Assembly: GCF_036320965.1 (NCBI RefSeq)
Contig: NC_092270.1
Location: 18,110,940-18,174,939, forward strand
Direction: 5' to 3'
Origin: Panulirus ornatus
Taxonomy: Eukaryota; Arthropoda; Malacostraca; Decapoda; Palinuridae
Length of the DNA stretch: 64,000 nucleotides
Made by a program: the position numbers and the translations under genes. Of this stretch, positions 19,301 through 33,009 are shown piece after piece. The notes under the pieces are model-generated. The model was not told the origin of the DNA. It saw only the letters and a program-made list of their open reading frames with translations, and searched no databases. How positions within the stretch are numbered: the stretch's first letter is position 1; the number at the start of each line of letters is the position of its first letter.

Positions 19301-22123
19301 CTGTGCATGCCTAATATCTTAGTGACAGTGGCAGAGAATGAACCAAAACCATGTTCATCAAAATCAGCCTAGAAATATAGATTTTTAGTGATATGATCCT
19401 GGGGTGTTGACTGCTATATTTTGTATATATATTAATACAGTTGTGATTGTCAGAAAAGAACTAATCACTGTTTAGAAGCTACCCACATTTAGGGGTAATG
19501 AGTCAGGAATGTATACTTGCTAATTGCTGTTGCTTCATGTACATTGTAAATTAGAAGAAAAACTGGTATTGGGATGTTAAACTCATTTCACAAGTCAGGA
19601 AATGAGGCTCTGCTAAGCAATAGGCATAGTTGACAGTTTTGCCACATATGGATTGTGCAGTTGATTATCAGTATCTACATATGTAAGGCTTTACACCATC
19701 TGACTCATCATGCCTAGCATTACCTTGGGAAATGCCATAATTACATTTTGTGTGCATCTCTATTGTTAAGTTTGTATGCATTGGAAATCAATATGAGGTA
19801 TTAAGTAAAAACAGCGATATATGTCATTATTCTGTTGATGTATTTAAATGGTTACTTGATTGATGAGAAAATGAAGCTGGAGGAGCACTTTATTATACAG
19901 AATTTTACATCCTTCTGATTTTTATCTTGACCTCAAAAACATCCATCTTGCAAGTTTGGTATTTTTTAGAAGTAAGGTTAGCAACGCCACATGATAAAGT
20001 ACCTCAAGGATACTCCCTTCACATTAAAATGTTGTTACATTTTGTCCATAGGAATTTGATAATCTCTTTTGGAATGTTTGTTAACAGGAAAAGGTCTTCC
20101 TTAAATACAGACCATAATGAGTCTGAGGTAATGCTTGTTAACTTCATACGAAATTCACTTTACCTACGAAAAGGATTAAATACCCTAACCTGTTTTTTCA
20201 GTACTTTTTCGTGGGAAGTTTGCAGAACCTTAAAGTACCTTCTGCCATCTTTGCTTGGTATGTTTTGCAGGATCTAACCGTACTTTGATGTGCAATGAGG
20301 GCTCATTTTTAAGTCGCCACTGCATGTAAATCAATGTACTCCAGTTATGGAATAAAGATGATACAATATCTCTTCATTGTAGAAGAGGGGGTTGTACTTA
20401 TTTACTATATAGTAACAAGTCTGGTAGTGACTCCTTTTCAAGGCACTGTTTCATTCTTCTCTCTTGGAAGCTTGTCCTTCATTTTTGACATACTTCTCTC
20501 TTATGATCAGAATTTGTCTTGATTGTAAGCAAATAATCAATGTAGGCAAATGAAGACTTTTATGATGTCAGTTAGGTAAGGGATTTTGTCAGTTTCTGTT
20601 GTATTGTGCACTATCATATTGACAGCAAATTGATGTTTGGACTGTAAGGAATCTTTATTTAAAAGCAGAAGCCAATTACTTTACAAGAAATACCTTGGTG
20701 CTGGAGTAGTGCTTATGCAGATTTCAGGAAATGTGCAGGAGATACCATTGTGCTGGGGTAGTGTTTTGCCTTCGTGATGTGTAGTGCTAAGACTGACCCA
20801 GCATCTGGATGGAGTTAGAAGAATATTTTTTAATGTTATTCTCAGGCTTATTGATTACATATCCAGACATCTGATTTGCTAACACTCTATCCCTTCCCTT
20901 TTGTTACACTAGGCATTGACATGATACATTTGAGCTTTTGTAGACTTAAAGTTGTAAATCTGGGCAGTAGAATTATCAGGGTCAAAGTCATGGATCAAAT
21001 CAGCTAGAATAGCTCCATTGATGCAGATTCACAGCACTGCATCTCATAATGTTTATGACTTGGTGAAAGTTACTCTCTGACTTTCATTGTTTTATTTTGT
21101 TACAAATTTTGCAATGTGACCTGATGTCAGTATCTTATATATACTGTAATTTTTATGCCCCATTCTGAATTTAGAGCTGCGGGGACCTGCGGAGTCTTTC
21201 TGATAAGAGATCATCTTCAGATCGTATGATATTTCAGTATAGCCTAAAAAGGGACCCAAGAAAAATATTTGCTGGGTATTCTGCATATTGGTTTATTTTG
21301 TATACTTTGAAACACTGACCATTTTGATAGAGAGGAAAGATACTCTTAGGAGAGTAAGGATAGCCTCAGAAAGTGAAGACAGGAGAGTTTTCATGGAGAA
21401 TTTTGATAATAAGGAAGCAGAAAAGGATAAATGTATAAGAAACAAGGCCAAAAAATGTTGCAGTAAGCGTTAGAAAAAAACATAGAGAGTATGGTAAGCA
21501 AGGCAATAAGATACAATGTAGATGGAAAAGGGTAAACTCGGAAGGTTAATGTGGAGCTTATGAAACATGTGACAGACCTTTTGATGGTCATGCTGTTTCC
21601 TTGGGAAATAAGGGTTTCCTGCAGTAGTCTCAGAAGGCAATTGAAATCAGCCATTCTGCTGCTGTTTTCATTTTTTGTGATTTTTGTTTATTGAGGTTTT
21701 GCCTATATTCTGTGTATGGTCAGAGATAGCTTTGAGCTAACCGGTTCTAAATATGATGTAGGTGAAATGAAAATTCTCAAGATGTAGTTTAGATTACAAT
21801 ATTATTTTAGAAATGATTTGTCAGCATTTTTACTGGTCATTACGTTTATAGTCAGAGGCCATTTCCGACATCTAAATTAGGGCGCTAAAGTGATAATCTT
21901 AACTATGTCAGTTACTACAGTGTACAATCCTATACTTAACAAATGAACATAGATGAATGATTTGAGCATTGAAAATTTATTTGTTTTGCTATCACAAATA
22001 AAGCAGCTCATGGTTATGTTTTGAAATTATAAGAAGGCAAGGTAATCTAAACTGTGTAAGAAAAAAGAATATATTGAGTAGAGGAGTATGAACATTAAGA
22101 AGTGGGAAATATATCATCTGCAA
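19301..22123. other. Unique AT-rich sequence, no gene recognised
   Basis: The longest frame (19927-20277, 116 codons) is not recognised. It lacks compositional signs of coding, and I do not call it a gene. Confidence 0.4.
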
Positions 22124-22318
22124 ACATTATGATGAGTTTGCTGTGGTGTACACTGCAGTATTGATAAACTCAAGAACTGAAAAATATAACTTTGAGAGAT
22201 TATTTTACCTAAAAAGAGAAACATGTTCTGATGAGTTTACTGTAGATTACACTGCAGTATTTATAACCTCAAGGATTGAAAAATGTAACTTCAAGAGTTA
22301 CTGTGCTCATAAAGAGAA
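22124..22318. repeat. ~98-bp tandem duplication
   Basis: GATGAGTTTGCTGTGG, then TACACTGCAGTATT, then CTCAAGAACTGAAAAATATAAC recurs once, about 98 bases later, with ~80% identity by eye. A 72-codon frame crosses both units. Confidence 0.75.
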
Positions 22319-22889
22319 ATTTGATTCTCATACTGGGATTTTCCGTTTCTTTCTGAAATAGTTTCATGGCTTTGGTGATGTCATCAGTAATTTTATTTTT
22401 TAGTGGTTTTTATATTTCATATTACTTTTCTGTGTAATGAGATCTGTTACTTCTTTATGTATAGAAGATTTTACTTGCAATATACTGCTGATGAGCGAGA
22501 AGTGGCATTATGAAAGACTATAGATAGTTGTTGATCTCAGCCATACAAGGGTTAGCATTTCTTATGATGCTATAAGTTAATATAGTATGCATATTCCTTA
22601 TGCATAGTTTTTGTATTACAATGATTATTCTCATTTTGACTTTGTGTGCAGTACAGTGGCAGTTGTGCTTGAATATTGATAAGTTGTTAAGCCCCCTGCT
22701 ATCCTATTGGCCTTACCTTTTATTAAAATCAGATGCTTGTTGATATATCTTATGTATCCCAGCACTTAAAAGTAACAGATCTGTTCAACTTGGGTGTTAA
22801 CAGGAAATAGATCTACACCATGCATGAGTAATGGTCTTCTTCATATTCTCAGACTTTATGCTCTCCTTTAGACATTGTTTTTCAATTTT
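22319..22889. other. Unique sequence
   Basis: No feature recognised. Confidence 0.35.
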
Positions 22890-23399
22890 TTATTTATTTA
22901 TCACACTTTGTCGCTGTCTCCCGCATTAGCGAGGTAGCACAAGGAAACAGACAAAAGAATGGGCCAACCCATCCACATACTCATGTATATACATACACAT
23001 CCACACAAGCACATATACATACCTATACATTTTAATGTATACATATATATACATATACAGACATATACATATATACACGTGTACGTAATTCATACTTGTT
23101 GCCTTTATTCATTCCCGTCGCCACCCCGCCACACATGAAATAGCATCCCCCTCCCCCCATGAGGTAGCGCTAGGAAAGGACAAAAGGCCACATTCGTTCA
23201 CACTCAGTCTCTAGCTGTCATGTGTAATGCACCGAAACCACAGCTCCCTTTCCACATCCAGTCCCCATGAAACTTTCCATGGTTTACCCCAGACGCTTCA
23301 CATGCCCTGATTCAGTCCATTGACAGCACGTCAACCCTAGTATACCACATCGTTCCAATTCACTCTATTCCTTGTGCGCCTTTCACCCTCCTGCATGTT
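22890..23399 (-). mobile_element. RT-A copy A09 (3' UTR plus last codons)
   Basis: Minus strand. The tail complement is CACACTTTGTCGCTGTCTCC at about 22902. The long-form 3' UTR continues to the NMQEGE region, cut at CCTGCATG (23399) beside a T-run. The C-terminus has the RG-stop form. I could not see a convincing target-site duplication in the T-rich flanks. Confidence 0.85.
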
Positions 23400-26300
23400 T
23401 TTTTTTTAATGTTTGTGTATATATTCAGACCTCCTTCTATCTGCCTTAATTATTTTTTCTTTAGATAGACTTTGGTTAGAAAAGTTTGTATGTGGAAGCT
23501 AATAACACCTACTTTACTAATGTCATAATCAAACCGAGTAGAATGTGCTGCAAACATTTTCAATGTTACAATGCACCTGATACTTTTTTAGCTGTTTAAA
23601 TATTGAGAGTAGAGTGTGCATTTGCTACCCAGCTCTTAAACTGGTTTAAGGCATACTTGATAGGGAGAGGGATTGCTCCATTGTTTCAGTGATGACTAAG
23701 AAGCTGTGATTTAGGGGAAGGGTTCCTGTTGTCAGTAACAAATTTGGATTTCAAGTGCATTTTGGCTTGGATATTTGCTTTGATTTCATGTTAAGACAAG
23801 ACTTAATATATTTGAGCTACACTTTGCAAATGAGAAAGTAGATGATATAGATTTCTTATAGTTACTTCAGTTTTTAGATTGACTGTTAAGCAAAGGAAAT
23901 AATTATTTGTGGATGTAGTAATTTTTCTTATTTGCTGCTGTGATATTGCACTGTCTAGTATTTCATGATGTTATTTACCTACAAGTTTAAAATATTTATT
24001 ACCTTTGAACTGAACACCATGATTGTGTTGGTTACCACAGACATGAAAACAGAGTAACCAGAACACAGTTAATTCAGTTCCTCATATTGTGGATATTTTG
24101 AAGTATAAAAAAAAATACCTTTGTATGATGCAATTCTACTTTTATATTTCATCTATGTTCATTTACAGATATATGTTGCCCCTAAAGTTTCCCTTGACTA
24201 AACTTTATCGTTTTACTAATCAGGATACGGGTTAAAATGGTATCTTTGCTCAAATGTTTTTCTTCTTATCCAAGTTATTATTCATTACAAATTATTGTTT
24301 TATTAAGATGTTGCTTTATTACATTCCCATAAAAATTCCATTTGTATTTGAAATACTGCCTGAACTAGAATCAAACAAAAGCAGTACAGTATCACACTGC
24401 AGCAAAGATATTCCACACATATGCATGATATGACTTGCCAACCTTTAGAGCTAAAGTTTAACCACTGTTGGTGAAGTTACATTGATGGACTCGCTGTTGA
24501 TTAAGGTGAATGTAGAGGTTCAATGCAGTGAAAGTTGCAAGCAAAGATATTCCTCCCATAACTAGATTGCTTTGACTAGGAGAAACAAAGGTGTGGATAA
24601 TTTAAGTATTCAGGAAGTTTTAAAAGGCAAAAGTATTTAGATTTTTTGTATATGTTTTTATATGGCATATTAGAAAATGATTTTGTGCTGATGTAAACTT
24701 TGTCAGATATAGAAGTACGGAGTTTTCCTTGGTGCAAAAATAGTGATGCACTTTATGCAGGATGCTTCATTTAAGGAAAGTACTTCACTGCAGCTGCAAA
24801 GATTTGCGTTGTGATGAAGCAAAGTTATTTATTCAGTTTCAGCATTTCTGGAATTATGACTGGTTAGCATTCCTCCCATAATCTGTTATCTTGTAACAGG
24901 CATATATGGATGCAGCTATTGAATTTGACACATTCCTCACATGCTAACATGGCTGTTTTTCCTCTTGTCATATTCTGACATAATTTGGATTTTTGTCACT
25001 CTAGTCACCAAGGAATTCCCTACACTTTATGCTGTTACTTGCAGACTGCTTGTTAAAAAGTTTACCTAGACTTCTCTACATCTAACAAGTTAGGTTGATG
25101 CACATGGAAATTTTGTTCTTCATTAAGGCTTACAGACTTGCAGTCTGATTGAGTTGAACACTATTTTACCTCTCTATTTTTATTATTCAGTGAATTTTTG
25201 GATTCATGTTCAACATATATGTGCTTATAGGGTAGAGGGAAGTAATTACTTTTTTCAAGATCTGAAATCTGCAGTCATACATGTTTGTGCAATTTTTTTT
25301 TTTTACACTTATCAGTTCAATAATCAGTTTATTGTGTTATGAAAACTGATTAGGAATTTTATGTAATAACAGAGTGTTGGTGCATTGAAACAGAGTTCAC
25401 AGATTTGGCTTATTATTCAGTGATAGGAAAAACTTTGAAGTTTTTTCTTTCTTCTGTTGAATAGAACTTGGCTTACCAGGCATTGAGTTATCAGCCAGAT
25501 ATAGACTGTATTTGCAGCACTATCAGAAAAATAGTTTGGGGAAGTAACATATGAGTTGAATATTTTTGTCCTGGTGTTAAGGATTTCTTGGTTCTAGGCA
25601 GTAGTAAGCACAGAGCTGTCCACTCTTATGTTTTTGCTGTATTTATTATGTGTTCTTGAGATAAGTATGGCCGTACAATTTTTTATTAAAATGTTTTATA
25701 AATTCTGTTTATGTTCATGTATTGTAAATCTATTGTATATGTAATGTATGGGAAGTTCACAGGGGTCCACTGTTCAATATATAGTGTGTTCTTATCATGC
25801 ACACAAGTACTAATGCAGCATACAAAATAACAGTCAGGCATCGGTCAATTTCTGACCATTTCGCAGAAATGAACGCTCAAATTGTTGCATGGTTGGTCTT
25901 ACCGTCCAGTCATATCTGTAGCTTATGTAACCAGGCTAGTCCTGCTCCAAGGCCAGGCCCTCTTGAGGCTTCAAAAAGTCACACAAAATTATCATGGATA
26001 GAAGTGGATGAGAAATTACTAGTTCCCTTCCATCCATTGCTGCTTTTCAAAGTAGTAAAATTTGATTTAGTAAGGTTTTCTAGCAATGACATGAAGAATA
26101 ACAAAAGAATTTGCTAGAAAAATTCAAATCCTCAGCATGTAAATCACATCATCACATAAGTCTGTTTAGGCCTCAACCATTAATTAAAGGGGATCAAATG
26201 AAATACGATGTATAAATCTGATCCTTTCCCGCAAAATTTGATTTGGCTAATATATATCAGTGAAAATGTCCATATTACCTTTGTAAATGTCAAATCATGT

Positions 26301-29300
26301 CTATGTAAAACATTGAAAAAGTGCTGAAATAAGGAAAATCAATTAGACAATGACCAATTCATAATGGAAGTTTGAAGAGGTCAAAATGTTGCAACCATCT
26401 CCCACATGGGAAAACTTGGTCCTCATGTTTTGATGTTTTGGCTTGCCATTGTTCGTATCACTTATTATGCTATGCCTCATCGAATGAGTCGACAGTGAGC
26501 TGGTGAAGAGTGAAGTCACTTCACCACGGCATTGATTTCAGGGACAAAATCAAGGAGGAAGAAGCAGACATTCCGATCTAAATACACCAGGAAGTGGCCC
26601 TGCATTGTGCGATTGGTGTTAAGTTTGTGCTTTGGATTTTAGCATTGCACACAGAGGAGTGAATGACATTCAAACTAGATACTTTGTTGGTTTTAAAGTG
26701 AACAGTTGTAGACTATCTACGTGTAGATAAGTGTATGGAGGTAACAGCTTGAGCACTGGACATCTCAGTTTCCTGTACTGAAAGTGCAGTCTGTATTGTG
26801 TGTGGTTGTGAGTTTCATTTTGCAAAATGCCTTTTTTTTTACTCAAAATTCCTTATTTTTGCCATGCGTTCTTTTTTGTTTGTTTGTTTGACAAGGTTGA
26901 CAGCTTTGTAAGCATTATTTATGAGCAGTAGATTAAGATCAAGTGCATATAGAGGCCTGTATTATTATTAGCATTACGATGACTTTCTTACAGCAAAATA
27001 TTTAAAGCAGAGAGAATATGTTTTGTGGTGACTTCATATATCTTTCTTGGATTGGCTGGTTTTTGGAGAAATAGAATTTGGTGTGACTAATTTGGCTGTT
27101 AAACCATAGTGTGGATACACATTTCTGATCAGTGGGAGTTTGGCAAGAGTTTTACCTCTGAAGCAGTCATGAGACTTTTAGAAGAACAGAATTCAAGTTA
27201 ACTTGTTGAAGAGCCTTGAACATATTTACCAACTAGTCCTTCAGAGGGGTTATAATCTTTAGAGGGATCACATTAACCACCTGTCACATGGTTAAACTTA
27301 TACAGGTTACTCACCTCTGTCTGAGGAAGATGAGTTTGATGAAGATACAGGCAATTTCTAGGCCTTTTCTTGTGCATACTTCCAACCCATATATTTCAGT
27401 TTGCCAGATACGGTATTTCAGGTCATTATTATGCGTTTCGGTATTATTTATTTGTAGCTAGTAATTACTGTGCCTAGTTGTTTTAGCTGTCTAAATTCTG
27501 GTATGCAGATGACCAAAAACTAAGGATTTCTTTTTAAATGCATTTTCTACCTATGGTGAATTGGCATTACTTTCCTATTTTATTTTTGAGATTGCCTATT
27601 CACAAAAATAAATTTTTGACTTTCCTTCCTTCATGTTTTGCTAGAATTAGGTCATAGAATTGTAGTATAAAAGCTAGACAATTTTTGTCTTTTTCCCTTG
27701 GATTAGATTGAGGGGAAATATATCTCAGTGTAATATGAATATACTAATTGCATTCAATTAGTCTGTAACAAAGCAAAGTTTCTATTGTTAAGTTTTCCTG
27801 AATTGATTGCTACTTTCACTCCATGCTGTGAGAGGGAGGTTTTATCTGGCAAACAGTAATGTTCAGTAACTGGAATGGTCCCAGAAAAGATGCAGTGGAA
27901 GTGTTTTCTGTGTAGGGGGTTGTGCAAATGGAGACTTTGGTTATATTGACAAATCAACTTAGTATGAGTATGAAAAGTGGAAAAGTAAGAAGGGTTTATC
28001 TAGCTTAGAAACTCATATTTGACTTTTACATACTGTATTTGAGAAGGTTTTTGACTGAATAGGGAGGCTTTATGGTTCTAATCCATTCTGTAGAACTGGG
28101 AACAGAGTTGATCGAAACAGATAGACAGTTAATAGATAGATGTCATTTGTTTAGGGTATTCAGACTTAAATTTACATAGGAATAAATGGCATCATTGTTG
28201 GTGTAGGTAAGATCTGTAGCATAAAAGTAACGTTTACTTGAGTCAAGTGCATACTACACTGTAACATCTTCAGTCTGGCTTTCCAGACTTTGGCATCTCC
28301 CATATTCTGATACAGTTTACCAGGTTCAGGAAACAGAAGTTTCATCTCACAGCAAGAGATAAGAAGAATGTACAGGATTCAAGAAAAGTAATTCAAGAGA
28401 ACCCTAATTGCATGAAGTAAGTGAACTTTCCCTTTCCATCTTCATATAGTCTTTACTCCTTTGAGTCAAATCTACAAACACTTGCAGGGCCCTGATTAAC
28501 AAATACTTTCTTTCTTTTCAACACTTTTCTTTCACCCGAGATGCCTCGATTAGGGCATAATTGTTTGTGATATGTTGGTTACTATTTAGAAAAAAAATAC
28601 AGCAACTCAAACCTCTTCGCCTAGCCACTTGCCTGATGCTTCTGAGCCTGAGCAAAGTTTTGATAATACTCCAAACACATCCACAGACATCTGTCTCATT
28701 GTAGCAAGATTACACTGTTTACTCCCCCTCAACCAAAAGTGGACCAGGTGTTTTCTTCGGCACTTTAGCTTTTCTGTAATCATTTATTGTTATTAGTCAT
28801 CCTTGTACATCTTGGGATGGGAACTGAGAAGGAATCTTTGGTAAATACAGAAAATAACAAATGGTGTTATGGTGTCAAAAACCTGTATGAACTTTATTGC
28901 TGAGAAAATAGAACTCAGATTGTTTTGATATATTGAGTGTGATATTAGGTCCCATTTGCCATATTGGTACATATGATGTGGCAAAATTCTTAATTCAGCC
29001 TCAAGGTTGCTGCATTTAAGGCATTAGAGTGTACTTCTTTTGACAATTTTGTGTTCACATGGATTCTCTTTTAGCTAAGTTGATTGTGGTCTCTTGAAGT
29101 TTCATTTTTTGTTGGTATGGATTCTCATTTAGTTAACTTAGTCATGATTTCTTAAAGTTTCATTATTTTTTGTTAATATTGATTCTCAGATAAGTTGATG
29201 TTGATACCTTGAGATGTCTTTCAGCTCTCTTGCTATATTTATTTGCTATGCCATTTTGTCTTACACATTAGAAGGGGAAACATTATCAAATGATGATAAA

Positions 29301-29865
29301 GGTTCAGTTGCTTGTAAATAAGTTTTACAGAGACATTTAGCGAGTGTATTTTTTCTAAAACTGTGGGAGCAGGTTATTTTACCTAAAATTATCATCAAGT
29401 ATTTCAAATTGATATTGAGAAGACTAATGTAAAAATTATTTTAATTTTGCATCCTCTAAGGATTCAGGCTCTCAGAATGCCCATTTAACAGTTTATATGG
29501 ATAGATTTATTTGGATGGATTGTCAATCACATTAATTCCTCTCCTTAAGTATTATTCATGGAGTAAAGAGCAATAACCCTTCTTAGTTAGAGATAAATTC
29601 TTTGAGTTGTGTTGTGGCTAGTTTGTGTAATGTGTATCACTCTGCCCTTCTTTCCTGAGGAGTATGAAACTGCATAATAGGTACAATCAGTCCATGCATG
29701 TAAACTTGTCAGTATTTGATTTTAAAATGAATTTTATCTTTGCAATTTCTTTGTTGAAAGTATGATCAGTTATTAAACCACATTCTAAGGTGGGGTGTTC
29801 TTAGTTTGAGTTTGGGATGGACCTCTTATGCATTTTGGTGTGCAATTGATTTTTTAGGCCTGCCT
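23400..29865. other. Long unique AT-rich region, no gene recognised
   Basis: I saw no repeat from the families described here and no exon that I can name. The 106-codon frame at 25797-26117 has mixed composition and a gentle GC rise (25830-26000), but I recognise no domain. A GC-richer patch at 26400-26640 is likewise unassigned. The region could be intron, 3' flank or intergenic DNA. Confidence 0.4.
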
Positions 29866-30400
29866 CAAAAAGCAGAAAACAGTGAAATAGATGTCTTCTA
29901 TGAAAAGATACACAAAAGTATAAGAACTATTATTTTTTGTTATGAATTAAGACCTAGCTATTTTTTGTTCAAGAAAAAACATTAGTAGATTGGCCAACCT
30001 TATGTATGCAAAAAAATATTAATTTTTGTGTCTGATCAAGTGCACAAAAACTAAGAACGTTATTTTCTGATGAATTAAGAGTTAATCATTGCTAGGTTAG
30101 GAAGATGAATTAGATACTGGAGTGACCAATTCTAAGTATGGGGGCATGTTTTGTGGGGAGCAGTGGGCAACACAGACATGTTGAGTCCTGAGAGATGGCA
30201 CATGACTTCCCAGCTGTGGTCACTGCTGTTATTGTGGCTTTCAGGCAGCCCCAGTTGCTCATCTTCTGTTTGGTTTTCCTGCCAGCAGAACCTTGATACC
30301 CAAGGATTTTAACTTGTGGTGGGACATTTAAGTCTGTAGATTGATATTTATGGCACCTTACTGTGTGACAATTGATTTACATCCATTACACTGTAAGGTT
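29866..30400 (+). repeat. RT-B-associated repeat, copy 1 (non-coding module)
   Basis: Includes GATTGGCCAACCTTATGTATG, then a CAGTGGGCAACAC and TTGAGTCCTGAGAGATGGC block, then a GGCAGCCCCAGTTGCTC region. It aligns in order with 39500-39860 (GATTGGCCAATCCTAAGTATG and GTCATGAGAGAAGG). It is probably the 5' non-coding part of the RT-B retrotransposon or a separate repeat often beside it. Confidence 0.45.
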
Positions 30401-30944
30401 AAGCTTCATGCCCGAATATCATATTATTGGAAGGACTTTATTCCTGGAAGACTTAGTTCATTTGCTGTAGGACTTTAGCTAGTGGAATGACATTGCCTGT
30501 GCATTTTGCAAGGAATTATTTCAATATTTATGAACTAGTTGAAAACCCAAGAATGCAAAACCTTTTATATATATATATTGTATGGAGGTGTAGACTAAAT
30601 TTTGGCTCTTTAGAAAGTAATGGAAGTCAGGGTCCTAAAGAGTTTCTGGAAAGTGTAAACATAATTGCCTTATCCAGTCTTCCTTCATATGCTTGAAAAG
30701 AATCAGCCAAACTTGTTTTGATTGTGGATCTGATTTCTCAATATCCCTTGTGTAAAAGTGTCATGAATATGGTTTTTGGTATGAGTTGCATTCCTCTTAC
30801 CCAGGTAGCTGTCTTTCCTCTCTGCCTCACCCACACATGGACTACTGGCTTTTTGTCTACAAACAGACAATTTCTCCTTATTACATATACATGACACTTG
30901 ATTACACTTAACTCACACAGCCCATTCTTTGTAACTCTAGATTT

Positions 30945-31260
30945 TCTTGCAGTGAGCACTATGCACTAGCCCTGCCTTTTGGCAAAATGGTAGGAGCAGT
31001 AGATAACATTAGTAGGTAGGAACATTTCAGCAAGAGCATTAGGTAGAAACTTTTGGTAGAAGTAATAGGTAGGGGCAATAGGTAGATACATTAGGGAAAG
31101 GTAGTCAGAGTTGCCCTCTGCCTTTGGCCTGTTAAGGGTGTGGCACTAAAGGTTAAGAAGTGGTACTTGAGTCCTCTAGTTATGGAGAGACTAATGTCGT
31201 GGCCACCCCTTGAGGGAATTCCAGTTGGAATACGCACTAGAGATATAGAAAGATAGCTAC
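30945..31260 (+). mobile_element. RT-B pieces: 3' tail and a 5' module
   Basis: GCAGTGAGCACTATGCACTAG and CCTGCCTTTTGGCAAAATGG (30950-30990) match the 3' ends at 32920, 39940 and 43450. At 31195-31255, GGCCACCCCTTGAGGGAATTCC and AGAGATATAGAAAGATAG match 39435-39490. Short AGGTAG-rich tandem sequence lies between. Confidence 0.5.
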
Positions 31261-31510
31261 AAAATACATATTTTACCAGGGAAATTAGCTGATTCTCATT
31301 TAGTTTCCTGTAATCAAAATTTTAAACTCTCAAATCAGACTTGTCTTAGGTCACCATGATATCATCCCAAGATGATTCTCCTTTCTTAAGCATTACCAGG
31401 AGTTGGAATCTCCGGAAAATGGTTTCTCCTGGGAAACTGACAATTGTGAAAGGAACCTCACTACTTATGGCTGTTGAGGCAGTGAACTTTGGTCTTGACT
31501 TGTATCGCAG

Positions 31511-31743
31511 AATCTTATTACAATATGTACATTCCTTATTATCATCCTCGAAATATCCTTTTATTTGTCAGTGCTTTTCCAGAAACTGTAAATCACCCTT
31601 CGGTTATTATTGGGTCAAGTGTTTCTATACTGGTCTTTTTTTCATATTTAATTGCCTTTCCCACCTTAGTGAGCTTGCATCAAGAACAAGTAAACAATGC
31701 CCCCTACCCCTATCCAATGAAAAAAAAAAAAGGACCACAATGA
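31511..31743 (+). CDS. Possible terminal exon, one membrane segment (unrecognised)
   Basis: After a possible acceptor (ATCGCAG at 31504-31510), an open frame reads SYYNMYIPYYHPRNILLFVS, then PETVNHPSVIIGSS, then the hydrophobic stretch VSILVFFSYLIAFPTLVSL (about residues 45-63), and ends PMKKKKGPQ-stop. The mix of amino acids and the clear membrane helix with a basic tail look more protein-like than neighbouring frames. I recognise no family. An overlapping frame (31356-31760) is equally long and cannot be excluded. A degraded transposon is another option. Confidence 0.25.
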
Positions 31744-31799
31744 TTCATTTAATCCCTTGAGTTCTTATTTCCCATTTGAATGTTCAGGCCCTGATACCC

Positions 31800-32960
31800 C
31801 AGGAAAAGGAAATAGATACGTATTGTCTTTCAGGGCTATTTTAAAGCATTTGACAAAGTAAATTGTGGGATCTTTTTGGAAAAAGCAGCAAAATGAAACA
31901 TACAAGTTGAATTAATAAGTTGGCTTGAACAGTTTCTATCAAGTAGTAAATCAAGGTAGTTGCGAAGGGAACCATGATGGGAAGAGGATATTTTATCAGA
32001 AATTCTTACAGAAACAAATGTTAGCCTCATTACTCTTCATATAATGATGTCCAACATAGTTGAAGATATAAAGAAAAGTGTAATAAGATTTTTACAGATG
32101 GCACTAAAGTAAGTGAAATGATAATCACTGATGAGAACGAAGAGATAATGCAAATAGACCTTAAGATAGATTGCAGTTGGGCAGAGGAGAACCTACAGTA
32201 ATTTCCTGAGGAGATATTCAAACAAGATATTGGACATAATGCTCTATCTTATAAAGGGCCAACAGAAAAGGAAATTTGTGAAGACAAAGTTATTGTAAAT
32301 GAAAAACCACAATATAGAGAAAACATTGAAAGAATAACATCATTTGGTTAAGCAATGAGTGGAGTGATAATGAGAACATTCACCATGAGAGATTGATGAT
32401 GAGGCTGTTCTGAATGTACATAGAAAGCAACTTTGAGTACTGCTGTATGATATGGCCATGTTAAGAGAAACCAAAAATGTTAAAACTCTTCAAAAACTGT
32501 TCACTTGTAAAGTGACAGACTGGAGCATTTGAATCATTATGAGAGTTTAAAAGACTTGAACTTTGCTGCTTAGAAATAAAAAAAACACTGAGTTCAAGAA
32601 GTTGAGGGTATCAAGAGAAATGTATTAATTGAAAGAATCCCAGTAAAGAAAAAAGCAGTAATTGAAGTCTCGAAAGTACATTAGAAAATACCAAAAAGAT
32701 ATCAAAAACAGTTTTTACAGGTGCCCAGGAGGAGAGAAGGAAAATTTGTTCTGTGCACTGCCAAGTGAAAAATGAAACCTACACAGTGTAAGAACAGAAA
32801 TATTCAAATGAAGTCTTGATAAATGGCTGTAAAGTTTCATATGTGTCCAGGATTAGTAAATATACAGGTTGCATGGTGAGAGAGAGAAACATTATTGTTA
32901 ATCAGGAAAGGAATGCAGTGAGCACTACTCAATAGCCTGGCTTCATGGTAAGATCTTGTC
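31800..32960 (+). pseudogene. RT-B retrotransposon remnant (RT domain and C-terminus)
   Basis: A different LINE family, plus strand, full of stops. Fragments are FKAFDKVNCGIFLEKAAK (RT motif A, ~31835), an LFADD-equivalent decayed to FLQMALK/FTDGTK (~32090), DLKIDCSWAEENLQ (~32160), HYESLKDLNFAA (~32535) and a DKWL-like end (~32820). The 3' tail GCAGTGAGCACTACTCAATAG is at about 32915. The layout (motif A, then SGVPQGT-type palm, then a WSPT/ERLKTL-type C-terminus) is that of CR1/Jockey-like LINEs, as far as I can judge. Confidence 0.65.
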
Positions 32961-33009
32961 GTAGATGCTCATAGGTAGGTGCATACTACCCCTTTCTCCC
33001 GTTACATAA

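Noticed and set aside
19927..20277. 116-codon plus-strand frame
   Set aside because: No recognisable domain, AT-rich composition like its surroundings, and no splice or promoter signal that I could support.
22890..23410. Target-site duplication for A09
   Set aside because: Both flanks are T-rich and no unambiguous repeat could be found by eye.
25797..26117. 106-codon plus-strand frame in a slightly GC-richer patch
   Set aside because: No family recognised; chance open frames of this size are expected here.
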